Shown here in pieces: positions 36,072 through 45,389 of a DNA stretch of 64,000 nucleotides. The stretch covers positions 32,491-96,490 of the forward strand of contig CAKZYA010000047.1 in the NCBI GenBank assembly GCA_937883755.1. Direction: 5' to 3'. The notes under the pieces were generated by a model that was given only the letters and a program-made list of their open reading frames with translations, made no database searches and was not told the origin of the DNA. How positions within the stretch are numbered: position 1 is the stretch's first letter; every line of letters begins with the position of its first letter. The DNA comes from an uncultured Flammeovirgaceae bacterium (lineage in GTDB: Bacteria > Bacteroidota > Bacteroidia > Cytophagales > Cyclobacteriaceae). Both the position numbers and the translations under genes were made by a program.

Positions 36072-37709
36072 ATGTCTACCTATAACTATAATATCATGGG
36101 TGAATTAAACATAATACCTTTACTTATTGCCATAGTTGCATCCTTAGGAGTTGGGTTCTTCATAGGTCAAATTCTTTCTAAGCGTAAAGCCGATGGTCAG
36201 GAAAAACAGCTCAAAGACCGGGAAGCTTCCCTGAACCAACGGGAAGCTACCGTTAAGGAGAAAGCCAATATTATTATAAAAGACGCTAAAAGTCAGGCTG
36301 AATCCATTAAGAAAGAGAAAATCTACGAGGCTAAAGAGAAATTTCTAAAACTGAAATCAGAATTTGAGGAGGAATCTAATCGGAAGAAAAATATCCTGAT
36401 TACTAATGAGAACAAACTTAAGCAGCGGGAAGCTCGCCTAAACGATCAAGCCGAAAAACTGCGTAACCGAGAAAATGGCTTAAAACAAAAGGAAGAGACG
36501 CTGGAAACCCAGCTAGAAGTAACTCGCAAAAAGCAGAGTGAACTGGAAAAAGTGCATCAGCAGAAAGTGGCTATTCTAGAAAAGGTCTCTGGTCTATCAG
36601 CGGAAGAAGCCAAACAGCAGCTCATAAAAAGTTTGGAAGACGAAGCCAATACCCAAGCCACAGCACTCATCAAAAACATTATGGAAGAGGCCAAACTTAC
36701 GGCTACCAAAGAAGCAAAGAAAGTAGTGGTAGGAACTATTCAGCGAACGGCTACTGAGCACGCTATTGAAAACTGTGTTTCTGTATTTAATATTGAAAGT
36801 GACGATGTAAAAGGAAAGGTAATTGGTCGAGAGGGTCGAAATATCCGCGCATTAGAGGCTTCTACTGGGGTAGAAATCATCGTAGATGATACCCCTGAAG
36901 CAATTATCATTTCAGGTTTTGACCCGGTTCGTCGCGAGATTGCCCGCCTTTCGTTGCACCGATTGGTGATTGATGGTCGTATTCACCCGGCCCGCATTGA
37001 GGAGGTTGTGGCTAAAACTACTAAAAACATTGAGGAAGAAATTGTAGAAACTGGCGAACGCACGGTGATTGACCTTGGTATTCACGGGCTGCACCCTGAG
37101 TTAATCAGAATGATTGGTCGAATGCGATTCCGCTCGTCTTACGGACAAAACCTGCTTCAACACTCCCGCGAGGTTGCCAACCTCTGCGCTACTATGGCTT
37201 CTGAACTGGGCATCAGCCCCAAACTTGCTAAGCGAGCAGGATTACTGCACGATATTGGTAAAGTTTGGCCTGATGAACCCGAGTTACCTCATGCTCTACT
37301 AGGAATGAAACTAACTGAGAAGTACGGCGAACATCCCGACGTTTGCAATGCCGTAGGTGCTCACCACGATGAAATTGAGATGACCTCGATTATCTCCCCT
37401 ATTATTCAATCTTGCGATGCTATCTCCGGTTCGCGCCCAGGTGCCCGTCGTGAAATTGTGGACTCATATATCCAACGACTCAAGGATCTTGAATCGCTAG
37501 GAATGGGTTTTGACGGAGTAAGCAAGTGCTACGCCATTCAGGCCGGACGCGAGTTACGGGTTATTGTGGATGCCGAGAATGTTACTGACGATCAGGCGGG
37601 CAATCTCTCTTTTGACATTTCCCGAAAGATTGAAAAAGATATGCAGTACCCCGGCCAGGTGAAAGTAACTGTCATCCGGGAGATGCGCTCGGTTAGTTTT
37701 GCCAAGTAA
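36072..37709 (+). CDS. rny: Ribonuclease Y
   Basis: A 545-residue membrane-anchored endoribonuclease that starts mRNA decay. An N-terminal helix ([22 protein letters not shown]) leads into a long coiled coil (about 35-205), a KH RNA-binding domain ([20 protein letters not shown]) and an HD domain ([18 protein letters not shown] ... LLHDIGKV, His-Asp near residue 392, then [10 protein letters not shown]). ATG 36072 or ATG 36096 are both possible starts. It is the last gene of the coiled-coil/zapA/rny group and is convergent with the symporter, with a 6-base gap. Confidence 0.96.
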   Translation: MSTYNYNIMGELNIIPLLIAIVASLGVGFFIGQILSKRKADGQEKQLKDREASLNQREATVKEKANIIIKDAKSQAESIKKEKIYEAKEKFLKLKSEFEEESNRKKNILITNENKLKQREARLNDQAEKLRNRENGLKQKEETLETQLEVTRKKQSELEKVHQQKVAILEKVSGLSAEEAKQQLIKSLEDEANTQATALIKNIMEEAKLTATKEAKKVVVGTIQRTATEHAIENCVSVFNIESDDVKGKVIGREGRNIRALEASTGVEIIVDDTPEAIIISGFDPVRREIARLSLHRLVIDGRIHPARIEEVVAKTTKNIEEEIVETGERTVIDLGIHGLHPELIRMIGRMRFRSSYGQNLLQHSREVANLCATMASELGISPKLAKRAGLLHDIGKVWPDEPELPHALLGMKLTEKYGEHPDVCNAVGAHHDEIEMTSIISPIIQSCDAISGSRPGARREIVDSYIQRLKDLESLGMGFDGVSKCYAIQAGRELRVIVDAENVTDDQAGNLSFDISRKIEKDMQYPGQVKVTVIREMRSVSFAK

Positions 37710-37715
37710 TGGCAA

Positions 37716-39086
37716 CTAGCCAATCACTTGTACCCCAAAGAACTTTTCCAGCACGGTAAATAAGAATATCAGACTGAGAATTACTGGACAAATGTAGCGC
37801 AATGCTATTTTCAAATACACCGCTACCCAAATAGGAATGGTTTGATAACCGTCGCTAGAAAGTTCTTTTATTAACTGATCAGGACGCCAAATGTAACCTA
37901 CAAATAAGGAGATCAGTAACCCGGCTAGTGGCAGAAAAGTATTACTGGACAGATCAGAAATAAAGGTCATAAAATCTACTGATACTCCACCGTAGTTCAT
38001 AAAATTGGTAAAGAACTCTGAAGAACCATTGGCTAATAGTGAGGGTATGCCCAACAAGAAAATCACCGTAGCTGAGACTACTACTGCCGTAACGCGAGAA
38101 AAGCGATGCTCATCTCTGAGATAAGCTACTGAAACCTCTAAAATTGAAACCGTAGATGTAAGAGCCGCGAAGGATAGCAACAGAAAGAATAAACCTCCGA
38201 TAATAATACCCCACACTGAGCCTAATGAAGCAAATACTTTAGGTAACGCCATAAATACTAACCCTACTCCACCTTCGGTAGCAATTCCTTGGGAGAACAC
38301 AAAAGGGAACAACATAAAACCCGCCATAAAGGCAATCATCACGTCCATAAAAGTTACCGCTACTGCTGACGATAGAATATTCGCTTTTTGGTCGAGGTAG
38401 CTCCCGTAAGTCATCAGTCCGCCCAAACCCAATGAAAGTGAGAAAAAAGCGTGACCTAATGCATTATAGATCACATCAAGCGTAATCTTACTAACGTCAG
38501 GCACCAGATAAAAAGTTAATCCAGCTTTGGCCCCCGGCAGTGTAAGGGCATATCCTGCTAACCCCAGTATGATAAGAATCAGGATAGGCATCAACAGTTT
38601 GGTGTACTTCTCGATACCCGCCGATACGCCCTGAGCTACAATATAGCCTGTGACCACCATGAAGAGAAGAGAATACACCATGATACGAGGCACATTCTGC
38701 ACATACTGCGGAAACTGTTCGCCAATGGCAAAATTACCAATGAGCATCTCGATGAAATAGCCAAACGACCAACCCGCCACCACGTTATAGAACGAGAGGA
38801 TAAACAGACTGACAACCACCTGTAGCAGACCGATGACTGCCCAGCGGGGAAACCCTAATACTTTGAATGCTCCAAAAGCGTTGCGCTGCGCCCGCCTACC
38901 AATAGCAATCTCTGAAACCAGAATCGGGAAACAGAGAACAAAGCAAAAGAATAGGTAAACGATAATAAATGCGGCACCCCCACTTTCGCCTACTTCAAAC
39001 GGGAATTTCCAGATATTTCCTAGGCCAATAGCACTACCGGCCGCGGCCATAATAAAACCTAAGCGACTATTAAAATGACTTCGCAT
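37716..39086 (-). CDS. Sodium:neurotransmitter symporter (SNF/LeuT family)
   Basis: A 456-residue transporter with about 11-12 helices. The first helix carries the family signature GSAIGLGNIWKFPFEVGESGGAAF, with the unwound segment that binds sodium and substrate; ALGHAFFSLSLGLGGLMTYGSY is helix 6. LeuT-family members co-transport amino acids or amines with sodium. The likely substrate is an amino acid, which is inference. A -7 box lies 32 bases upstream. It is a single-gene unit. Confidence 0.92.
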   Translation of the reverse strand: MRSHFNSRLGFIMAAAGSAIGLGNIWKFPFEVGESGGAAFIIVYLFFCFVLCFPILVSEIAIGRRAQRNAFGAFKVLGFPRWAVIGLLQVVVSLFILSFYNVVAGWSFGYFIEMLIGNFAIGEQFPQYVQNVPRIMVYSLLFMVVTGYIVAQGVSAGIEKYTKLLMPILILIILGLAGYALTLPGAKAGLTFYLVPDVSKITLDVIYNALGHAFFSLSLGLGGLMTYGSYLDQKANILSSAVAVTFMDVMIAFMAGFMLFPFVFSQGIATEGGVGLVFMALPKVFASLGSVWGIIIGGLFFLLLSFAALTSTVSILEVSVAYLRDEHRFSRVTAVVVSATVIFLLGIPSLLANGSSEFFTNFMNYGGVSVDFMTFISDLSSNTFLPLAGLLISLFVGYIWRPDQLIKELSSDGYQTIPIWVAVYLKIALRYICPVILSLIFLFTVLEKFFGVQVIG

Positions 39087-39117
39087 AATGAGACAAATTT
39101 CAGATATTATTCTGCCT

Positions 39118-39125
39118 CAAAGATA
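39118..39125 (-). promoter_or_regulatory. Candidate -7 box for the symporter gene
   Basis: TATCTTTG on the minus strand matches TAnnTTTG about 30 bases before the ATG; a TTTG lies 22 bases further upstream, slightly more than the usual 19-21. Confidence 0.45.
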
Positions 39126-39210
39126 CGGGGACACTAGCGGGTATAGCCAAAAATGTATGTATACATTAAGTAAACTTAAGCAGAAATCTGGCATAATTCG
39201 TATTATATTC

Positions 39211-39242
39211 CCCTTTTGAAAGAAGGGAGTTAGGGGGATTTT
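39211..39242. repeat. REP-like element, family A
   Basis: TCCCCTTTTGAAAGAAGGGAGT followed by TAGGGGGATTTTA. The same C-run/G-run palindrome as at 10434 and 16465; it lies in the 222-base gap between the symporter and the oxoamine-synthase gene. Confidence 0.6.
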
Positions 39243-39308
39243 AGCATTAGTGGGACGAGTTCTTAAAGCATTTGTACTACTTGTGCCCTGCTGTCCACTT
39301 GCGTAAAC

Positions 39309-40373
39309 CTATCGCACTAGCTTAACTGCCGTATATTCTTGCACTAGCTTACCTAAGGTATTAATATCCTGTTCCGTATGTAGCGCACTGATCACTACCC
39401 TGGTGATACACTCACTGTCAGGATTTGGGTAAGGAAAACTAGAAAGCACGCAATGGGATTCTAGAGCTTGGCAAAGCTGCTGATCAGCACTGTAAAACAC
39501 TGGGTACTTTCCAAAATATTGAAAAGTAGCACAATCCTGAATAAGTGACTGAAAGTGCTGCACATTTTCCCGAAGCTGATCTAGCAAACTCGAGTAAAGT
39601 TTATTTGACCGTATCATTGCTGATAAATACGCCGGGGCGATGGGGGAAGCTGCCGTAAAGTACGGACTCTTTTTTAGTTTTTGAATGATCGAATGATCGC
39701 CTAACACTACCCCGCCCGGTATTCCCAGAGCCTTACCTAATGAGCTAACCACAATGAGCGACACATTAGTAGGAAGCAATTGCGCTACTGATGCATAAAC
39801 TCCCTCGCCTCGCTCACCTAGTACACCCAAGCCGTGCGAATCGTCAATAACTAACGTGATTGATAGATAGTCGGGCAGTTGTACTACCCAGTCAAACGAA
39901 TGGTGTCGTGCGTATAGCGGATCAACTGAGTTAGTAACAATAACAACCTCTTCAGTCTCATAGCCTATTTTTAATTCTAAATGGGAAATCCAGGATTGGA
40001 AATATCCGGTAATATTATCTTTCTCGCTACGCCACAGAGCTGGATGCGCCTGGGGAGTGTAAACAAACTGTTGCCCTTTATCTAATGTGCGAATCAGGGC
40101 TTGACCAGTCAGATAGCCTGAGGAGAAGGTGAGAGCCAACGGCGCGTCTGTAAAATTGGTAAGCCAGCTTTCAGCCTCTTCATAAATTGCCAGTTGCACA
40201 TTAGACGAGCGGGAGCTGGAGTATCCGGTACCGTACTGGCTGAAGCCATCACGAAGTAATTCTTGAAAAACAATGTTTTTGTGAATACCCAGATAGGATG
40301 TTCCGCTAAAGTATAGCCGTTCTTTTTCCTCGGTAACAATAGTCCGCCCTGGCAATGCATGTGTCTCTATCAT
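39309..40373 (-). CDS. Alpha-oxoamine synthase-like PLP enzyme (BioF/KBL fold)
   Basis: A 354-residue fold-type I PLP enzyme. It has YFSGTSYLGIHKN, GTGYSSSRSSNVQLAIYEEAE (glycine loop and SSR), LVIDDSHGLGVLGERGEG (the cofactor Asp and His) and the lysine loop SSLGKALGIPGGVVLGD near residue 213. This order fits the alpha-oxoamine synthases (8-amino-7-oxononanoate synthase, 2-amino-3-ketobutyrate ligase), though it is shorter than those (about 385-400). Since it follows the dipeptide epimerase by 6 bases, a role in amino-acid/murein-peptide metabolism rather than biotin synthesis is suggested; this is inference. Confidence 0.8.
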   Translation of the reverse strand: MIETHALPGRTIVTEEKERLYFSGTSYLGIHKNIVFQELLRDGFSQYGTGYSSSRSSNVQLAIYEEAESWLTNFTDAPLALTFSSGYLTGQALIRTLDKGQQFVYTPQAHPALWRSEKDNITGYFQSWISHLELKIGYETEEVVIVTNSVDPLYARHHSFDWVVQLPDYLSITLVIDDSHGLGVLGERGEGVYASVAQLLPTNVSLIVVSSLGKALGIPGGVVLGDHSIIQKLKKSPYFTAASPIAPAYLSAMIRSNKLYSSLLDQLRENVQHFQSLIQDCATFQYFGKYPVFYSADQQLCQALESHCVLSSFPYPNPDSECITRVVISALHTEQDINTLGKLVQEYTAVKLVR

Positions 40374-40379
40374 AAAAAT

Positions 40380-41459
40380 TTATGTCAACGATAAATCACT
40401 AAGGGATGATAGTTGGACTCCCGTACCGTTTTCTTCAGGAAATTGAACCTCTTCGGGAGTAATAGTTACTCCGGTAGCGATGTCTTCGGCTAACAGCATC
40501 GCTCCGTCCATATCCACGTAATCTAGTAGAGGTGATAAATGAGCAATAGCAGAAATACCGATAGTTGATTCGGTCATACAGCCAATCATAACTCTCATGT
40601 TTCGCTGGCGAGCTTTCTGAATCATACGGCGAGCCGGAGTAACCCCTCCGCATTTGGTAAGCTTAATGTTAATTCCGTGGAACCGTCCCTCGCATTTTGC
40701 CACGTCGCTTTCCACAATACAACTCTCGTCAGCCATCAGTGGTAAGGCTGAATGTTGGTAGACTTCTTCCATGCCAGCCCAATTATTGGCTTTGAGGGGC
40801 TGCTCAATGAATTCTACTCCCAGCTTTTTTAGCTCTCGAGAGTTTTCAATGGTTTCGCCCACTCCCCAAGCACAGTTGGCATCTACCCGAAATATTGCAT
40901 CCGTATGCTTTCGCAGTTCACGCACAATCGCCAAATCTTCAGATGTACCTAGTTTGATTTTATAAATCGGCCAAGACTTGGCTTGCATCTTCCGTACCAT
41001 CACTTCAATGGTATCAATGCCAATGGTGTAATTAGTGGTAGGGGCATTAAGTGGGTTCAAGCCCCAAAGTTGGTACAACGGCTGACCAATTTTTTTTCCG
41101 TACAAATCGTGAGCAGCAATATCAAGGGCACAAAGGGTAAACGGACTTTGCTGCAAGTGAGGGGCAAGCTGTTGCCACAGATGTTCTGGTGTTCCTATTT
41201 CATTGGTTTCCAAAAGTTGATCAGACAAGCAGTATTTCTCGATGATTTCTCGCACCGATTCTACTTCGCGCTGCATTCGCTCAATGGAAACCCCGTAGTA
41301 ATTATTAGCTGTACTTTCGCCTAACCCAGTCACCTGGTTCCCGTGCTTATCAATATCGGATAGCTGAATAACTAAAGCTTCCTGCTCATCCCGTGATTCG
41401 TAGGAAATACGAAAGGGTTCTTGAAGTTTTAAAGTGAAAGCGTGTAGTGAAATGTTCAT
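40380..41459 (-). CDS. Dipeptide epimerase (enolase superfamily)
   Basis: A 359-residue enolase-superfamily enzyme of the muconate-lactonizing subgroup. Catalytic features: YKIKLG (KxK motif), FRVDANCAW, VEFIEQPL, LMADESCI (the metal Asp/Glu ligands) and GINIKLTKCGG with the second catalytic Lys. This set is that of L-Ala-D/L-Glu epimerases, which convert the murein dipeptide L-Ala-D-Glu to L-Ala-L-Glu for degradation. Position next to an LD-carboxypeptidase gene supports a role in peptidoglycan recycling. Substrate specificity among dipeptides cannot be read from motifs. Confidence 0.9.
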   Translation of the reverse strand: MNISLHAFTLKLQEPFRISYESRDEQEALVIQLSDIDKHGNQVTGLGESTANNYYGVSIERMQREVESVREIIEKYCLSDQLLETNEIGTPEHLWQQLAPHLQQSPFTLCALDIAAHDLYGKKIGQPLYQLWGLNPLNAPTTNYTIGIDTIEVMVRKMQAKSWPIYKIKLGTSEDLAIVRELRKHTDAIFRVDANCAWGVGETIENSRELKKLGVEFIEQPLKANNWAGMEEVYQHSALPLMADESCIVESDVAKCEGRFHGINIKLTKCGGVTPARRMIQKARQRNMRVMIGCMTESTIGISAIAHLSPLLDYVDMDGAMLLAEDIATGVTITPEEVQFPEENGTGVQLSSLSDLSLT

Positions 41460-41569
41460 TAGTTACGAGAGATTAATCTCAAAAATTACGAAAAATGGCT
41501 GAGAATAGGTAATTTTTCATGTAAGTAAAATAATGTTATATCAAGCACTTTTACACTAGGCAAGACTCC

Positions 41570-42643
41570 TTACTCTACCGCCCCTTCCAACAATGTAAGC
41601 TTCTTCTTGTCAGCATCCAATTGAGCCTGAATACCAACCGGAATGGTAGCGTTGCGTTTGATATGACCGAACATCAGTCCGTAGAGTACCGGAATTCCGA
41701 GCGAAGCCAGGCGGTCGTAGAGCACGTGGGCAAGGGAGAATGACTTGTCTTCATCGTCGGTTTCGCAATCGGTGAAGAGGCCAAGCACTACGCCTTTGGC
41801 AGCGGGAAGTTTGTTAGGGTCGAGTAGCAGTTGGGTAAGCATCCGGTCGATGCGATAAGGAGCTTCGCCTACGTCCTCCAGAAACACAATTTTATCGCGC
41901 ATATCAATATCGTAGGACGTACCACACATAGAACTCACTAATGTGAGGTTTCCGCCTACCAGCGTTCCTTCGGCTACGCCGGGCGAAAGCGTAATTAACT
42001 CGGCAGTGGAGATGGTAGTATCTTCTTCGTCTTGTAGATAGAGCGGCACCAGTTCTTCTTCACTAATATTTTCTGGGTTTTGGTAGGTCAGTGAGTTTTG
42101 TGGCTCCATTAGTAGTTGCTGGAAATACTGCGTAGTATAATCATTATAGTCCGAGGTGCCCATTGGTCCGTGAAAGCAAATCAGTCCGGTTTGGCTGTGT
42201 AAGCCGTACAGCAGCCCGGTAATGTCACTGTAACCAATCAGTACTTTGGGATTATTACGAATCAGATCATAATCCAGATAAGGAAGCAGCCGAGTAGTAC
42301 CGTAGCCTCCGGCAGCGCACATAATACCGGCTACACTTTCATCCGCAAACATTTGGTTGATGTCATCCGCTCGCTGCTGGTCGGTACCACCTAAGTAACC
42401 CTTTTTCACCAGCATATTATCAGTGTACTTCACCCGAAAACCCAGCTTAGCTAGATTCTCTACCGATTCGCGTAGTTTTTCTTCAGTCAAGTAGCGGGAG
42501 GGAGTAATTAAGCCGATAGTATCTCCTGGTTTCAGGCGATTGGGTTTTAGAGTGGTTGGTGGGCCAATTACAGAAGAAGATGAAATTAAAAAACTGCCTA
42601 GCGAGGCAGCAGTAGTGTTGCGAAAGAACTGGCGACGGTGCAT
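41570..42643 (-). CDS. LD-carboxypeptidase (S66 family), twin-arginine signal
   Basis: A 357-residue peptidase of MEROPS family S66, which cleaves the L,D bond of murein tetrapeptides. KPNRLKPGDTIGLITPSR, the nucleophile serine in LIGYSDITGLL, the VGGNLTLV segment and the final FGHIKRNATIPVG (Glu/His of the triad) are typical. The N-terminus MHRRQFFRNTTAASLGSFL is a twin-arginine type signal (RRQFF), suggesting export, whereas E. coli LdcA is cytosolic. Upstream of and on the same strand as the dipeptide epimerase, after a 110-base gap. Confidence 0.93.
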   Translation of the reverse strand: MHRRQFFRNTTAASLGSFLISSSSVIGPPTTLKPNRLKPGDTIGLITPSRYLTEEKLRESVENLAKLGFRVKYTDNMLVKKGYLGGTDQQRADDINQMFADESVAGIMCAAGGYGTTRLLPYLDYDLIRNNPKVLIGYSDITGLLYGLHSQTGLICFHGPMGTSDYNDYTTQYFQQLLMEPQNSLTYQNPENISEEELVPLYLQDEEDTTISTAELITLSPGVAEGTLVGGNLTLVSSMCGTSYDIDMRDKIVFLEDVGEAPYRIDRMLTQLLLDPNKLPAAKGVVLGLFTDCETDDEDKSFSLAHVLYDRLASLGIPVLYGLMFGHIKRNATIPVGIQAQLDADKKKLTLLEGAVE

Positions 42644-42686
42644 AGATCAATTTTAGGAAAAATTCGGGAAGATGCGGATAAACTCT

Positions 42687-42694
42687 TAGCTTTG
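42687..42694 (+). promoter_or_regulatory. Candidate -7 box for ndk
   Basis: TAGCTTTG, with TAAATTTG at 42703-42710 as an alternative; both match TAnnTTTG. They lie 74-97 bases before the ndk ATG. No clear -33 box. Confidence 0.3.
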
Positions 42695-42783
42695 TACCAA
42701 TATAAATTTGATTTCAACGGATAGTCAGAATACACATCACTGATTACCAATCACAACCCGTAAGTTAGTATAAATTAAGAAAC

Positions 42784-43203
42784 ATGGCAGGAAACAGAAC
42801 CTTTTCTATGATTAAGCCCGACGCTGTAGCCGAGGGCAATATTGGTGCAATTTTAAAAATGATAGAAGAAGCAGGGTTTCGCATCGTAGCAATGAAAAAA
42901 ACGCGGCTTAGCAAAGTAACCGCCGGAAAATTTTACGAAGTGCATAAAGAGCGTCCATTCTATAATGATCTGACCGACTACATGTCTTCAGGTCCAATTG
43001 TAGCCCTTATTTTGGAGAAAGATAATGCAGTAGCCGATTTTCGTAAACTGATTGGAGCAACCAACCCCGCTGAGGCTGAAGAAGGTACGATCCGTAAGCT
43101 GTACGCTAAATCAATTGAGGCGAATGCCGTACACGGCTCAGATGCGGATGAAACTGCCCAGCAAGAAGGGAGCTTTTTCTTTGCTGAAACCGAGCGTTTC
43201 TAA
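42784..43203 (+). CDS. ndk: Nucleoside diphosphate kinase
   Basis: A 139-residue enzyme that balances NTP pools. Family landmarks: [16 protein letters not shown] at the N-terminus, the helix [37 protein letters not shown] and the active-site histidine in [10 protein letters not shown]. Length is standard. Followed by a strong bidirectional terminator. Confidence 0.97.
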   Translation: MAGNRTFSMIKPDAVAEGNIGAILKMIEEAGFRIVAMKKTRLSKVTAGKFYEVHKERPFYNDLTDYMSSGPIVALILEKDNAVADFRKLIGATNPAEAEEGTIRKLYAKSIEANAVHGSDADETAQQEGSFFFAETERF

Positions 43204-43216
43204 TTATCCTTAAAAG

Positions 43217-43257
43217 AAAACCTCCGAAGCCTTTGTAGCCCAGACTTCGGAGGTTTT
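43217..43257. terminator. Bidirectional intrinsic terminator
   Basis: AAAACCTCCGAAG and CTTCGGAGGTTTT form a 13-base perfect stem with A- and T-runs at both ends, so it can stop ndk (plus) and the flippase-like transcript (minus). Confidence 0.93.
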
Positions 43258-43336
43258 CCTTATCTATGACTGAGTTGCATTTTTAACGCGTTTAAAGCGT
43301 GCACCGGCTTAGAATATTGATTGATCAAATAAACAT

Positions 43337-44431
43337 CTACTTCAGCATCTCTACTGGGGGTGTTGCACTCTTCTGTTCTTTTTCTTTCTTGTTGAAAAAT
43401 ACCCGACGAATCCAGCGAGGCAGAAAGATGGCTCCTAACAAAAGATAAGGGTAATAGGTGAGCATCCGCCACAAGATGTTGGTTACGATAGTGTAATCTC
43501 CTAGAAACTCGTAGAAAAACTGGTTGAAGAAGAATTCAGCTGTACCACTACTACCAGGCGTAGGAGATACCAGCATAACAATCCACATCATCAAGTGTCG
43601 ACAGAAAATGAGAAGATGATCACTCCAACTCAATTCAGCGAAAGCAGTAACTAAGCAGTTAAGCACAGCATAACGGGATATCCAAATCAAAAAGGTAAAG
43701 AGTAGAACCGTCGTCCAATACCCTCCTCGTTTACCCCGCAGTTGCTTGGAAGCCAAAATCACCTCATCACCATGATTGTTTAGGTGATGACGCCATCGTT
43801 TCAAAAAGGAAATATTCCCAATCTTGAGCAAAAGCCACTTAAATCCCCTGGGGCGAATTAGCAGAGCGTAAGTCATCACCAAGGTGTATAGAGCAATTAA
43901 CCCGTAGCTTAACAAGGATAACACTTGTAAACTATTACCTAGCTGCACCTGCATATCCTCCGCGTTAGGAAATAATTCTTCCTTAGAATATAACAAGGCC
44001 AATGGTGACATTACTAGAAAGAACAGATTGTCCAGAATAGCCGTGAGCATTACGTAAGCCAGAGCTCGCCCAAACTTGATGCCCTCCTTCATCAGTACAA
44101 ACACCACAATGGTGGTACCACCCACGATGGAGGGAGTGACGGCAGAAGCAAACTCCCAGAGAATGATGACATAAATACTACTTACCCAGGTAAGGTCATG
44201 ATTGGTGAGAACTTTGATCCGGTAAACATACCCCGTATCACGAATAAGAATGACTAACAGAGCCAGCAAGAGAGGCCAAAGTTCAGCATCAAATACCAAC
44301 TTTAATTTCTCAGCTGTAAAATCAGGATCGCTAATAAAAAGGTATACTACAATCCCCAGACCGATTAGCACCGGAAGCCAAACTCGGTTGGGATTGAGCG
44401 TTTTAAAAATTTCTTTGGAATTAATATTCAT
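43337..44431 (-). CDS. Lysylphosphatidylglycerol synthase TM region / UPF0104 family protein
   Basis: A 364-residue protein with about eight helices. WEFASAVTPSIVGGTTIVVFVLMKEG and the VSPTPGSSGTAEFFF segment are the conserved polar motifs of the PF03706 family (MprF flippase-like). The C-terminal lysyl-transferase domain of MprF is absent, so a lipid-flipping or other membrane role is inferred. The start codon overlaps the scpA stop by 4 bases (ATGA), implying translational coupling. Confidence 0.85.
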   Translation of the reverse strand: MNINSKEIFKTLNPNRVWLPVLIGLGIVVYLFISDPDFTAEKLKLVFDAELWPLLLALLVILIRDTGYVYRIKVLTNHDLTWVSSIYVIILWEFASAVTPSIVGGTTIVVFVLMKEGIKFGRALAYVMLTAILDNLFFLVMSPLALLYSKEELFPNAEDMQVQLGNSLQVLSLLSYGLIALYTLVMTYALLIRPRGFKWLLLKIGNISFLKRWRHHLNNHGDEVILASKQLRGKRGGYWTTVLLFTFLIWISRYAVLNCLVTAFAELSWSDHLLIFCRHLMMWIVMLVSPTPGSSGTAEFFFNQFFYEFLGDYTIVTNILWRMLTYYPYLLLGAIFLPRWIRRVFFNKKEKEQKSATPPVEMLK

Positions 44432-45180
44432 GCCTGCTCCGCATCTTCCGTTCCGTAAATCCAGAAATTGTTATAGCCTTCGCCAATTTTAATTGTTAGT
44501 TCGTTAAGTTGTAGCAGCTCCAAAATGGCCAGAAAATTGAAAATCACAGCAATCTTGTTAGGGTTACGTCCAATGATTGTAATGAACGAGACATCACGCG
44601 ACTGCTCTTTCAGTAGTTGCCGAATATGATTTTTTTGCCCCTCTACAGTGTAAGGATACGGTACTACTCGGTGCGAAGTGCCTTTTTTCTCTTCGGTAAA
44701 CCGTAACCAGACTTTTTCATACACCTTTAACAGTTTATATAAATCTACGTGCTGTAACTCAGTTTCTACTTGCTGCTCTTGCGCGAGGGTCTTCAGCTCC
44801 TTCACCACATTACCTCGTTCATACTTTTGCATCCGCTCTTCTTCCATCGCGGCCAGTTCTTGCACTACTGACTTATATTTTTTGTACTCCAGCAGATGCT
44901 TCACTAGTTCCTCCCGAGGATCTACCTCCTCACCTTCTTCATTCAGTACCGGGCGAGGTAAAAGCATCTTCGCCTTAATTCGCATTAAAGTGGCTGCTAC
45001 CAGTATAAACTCACTAGCCACCTCAATGTTCATTTGCTCTAATTCGTGCAGATAGTTCAGAAAATCGTTAGTGATTGTGGAGATTGGAATATCGTGAATA
45101 TCCAATTCGTCACGCTCAATGAAGAAGAGCAGCAGATCGAATGGGCCTTCAAATAGGGGTAACTTTATTTCAAAACTCAC
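44428..45180 (-). CDS. scpA: Segregation and condensation protein A
   Basis: A 250-residue kleisin subunit of the Smc-ScpAB condensin. The N-terminal motif LPLFEGPFDLLLFFIERDELDIHDIPI and the ASEFILVAATLMRIKAKMLLP helix are diagnostic. The C-terminal winged-helix part (FNFLAILELLQLNELTI) binds Smc heads. scpB is not adjacent. Overlaps the flippase-like gene. Confidence 0.93.
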   Translation of the reverse strand: MSFEIKLPLFEGPFDLLLFFIERDELDIHDIPISTITNDFLNYLHELEQMNIEVASEFILVAATLMRIKAKMLLPRPVLNEEGEEVDPREELVKHLLEYKKYKSVVQELAAMEEERMQKYERGNVVKELKTLAQEQQVETELQHVDLYKLLKVYEKVWLRFTEEKKGTSHRVVPYPYTVEGQKNHIRQLLKEQSRDVSFITIIGRNPNKIAVIFNFLAILELLQLNELTIKIGEGYNNFWIYGTEDAEQA

Positions 45181-45240
45181 AACAGAGCTACTTTAGCTAG
45201 TTAGGCAAATCAAATTCGGTCAATTACTAGTTGACCAACA

Positions 45241-45248
45241 CAAATTTA
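45241..45248 (-). promoter_or_regulatory. Candidate -7 box for scpA
   Basis: TAAATTTG on the minus strand, 61 bases before the scpA ATG; a TTTG lies 14 bases further upstream, less than the usual distance. Confidence 0.35.
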
Positions 45249-45389
45249 TGATATAATCGCACCAAATTACTCCTGGTTTAGCGAAAAAACCGTTCTTTTG
45301 TATTTTCGTACAATCAATCACAACTAACCTGGCTGAAAAACAATTGAACTTTATGATAGTTCTCTTACCACATTATTAAAATAAGCATT

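Noticed and set aside
39309..40373. Naming the PLP enzyme bioF
   Set aside because: No biotin genes nearby, a shorter length and a murein-recycling context make a biotin role unsupported.
40983..41324. A 113-residue frame antisense to the dipeptide epimerase
   Set aside because: Lies wholly inside a clear enolase-superfamily gene.
44678..45055. A 125-residue frame antisense to scpA
   Set aside because: Ser/Cys-rich shadow of a well-supported gene.
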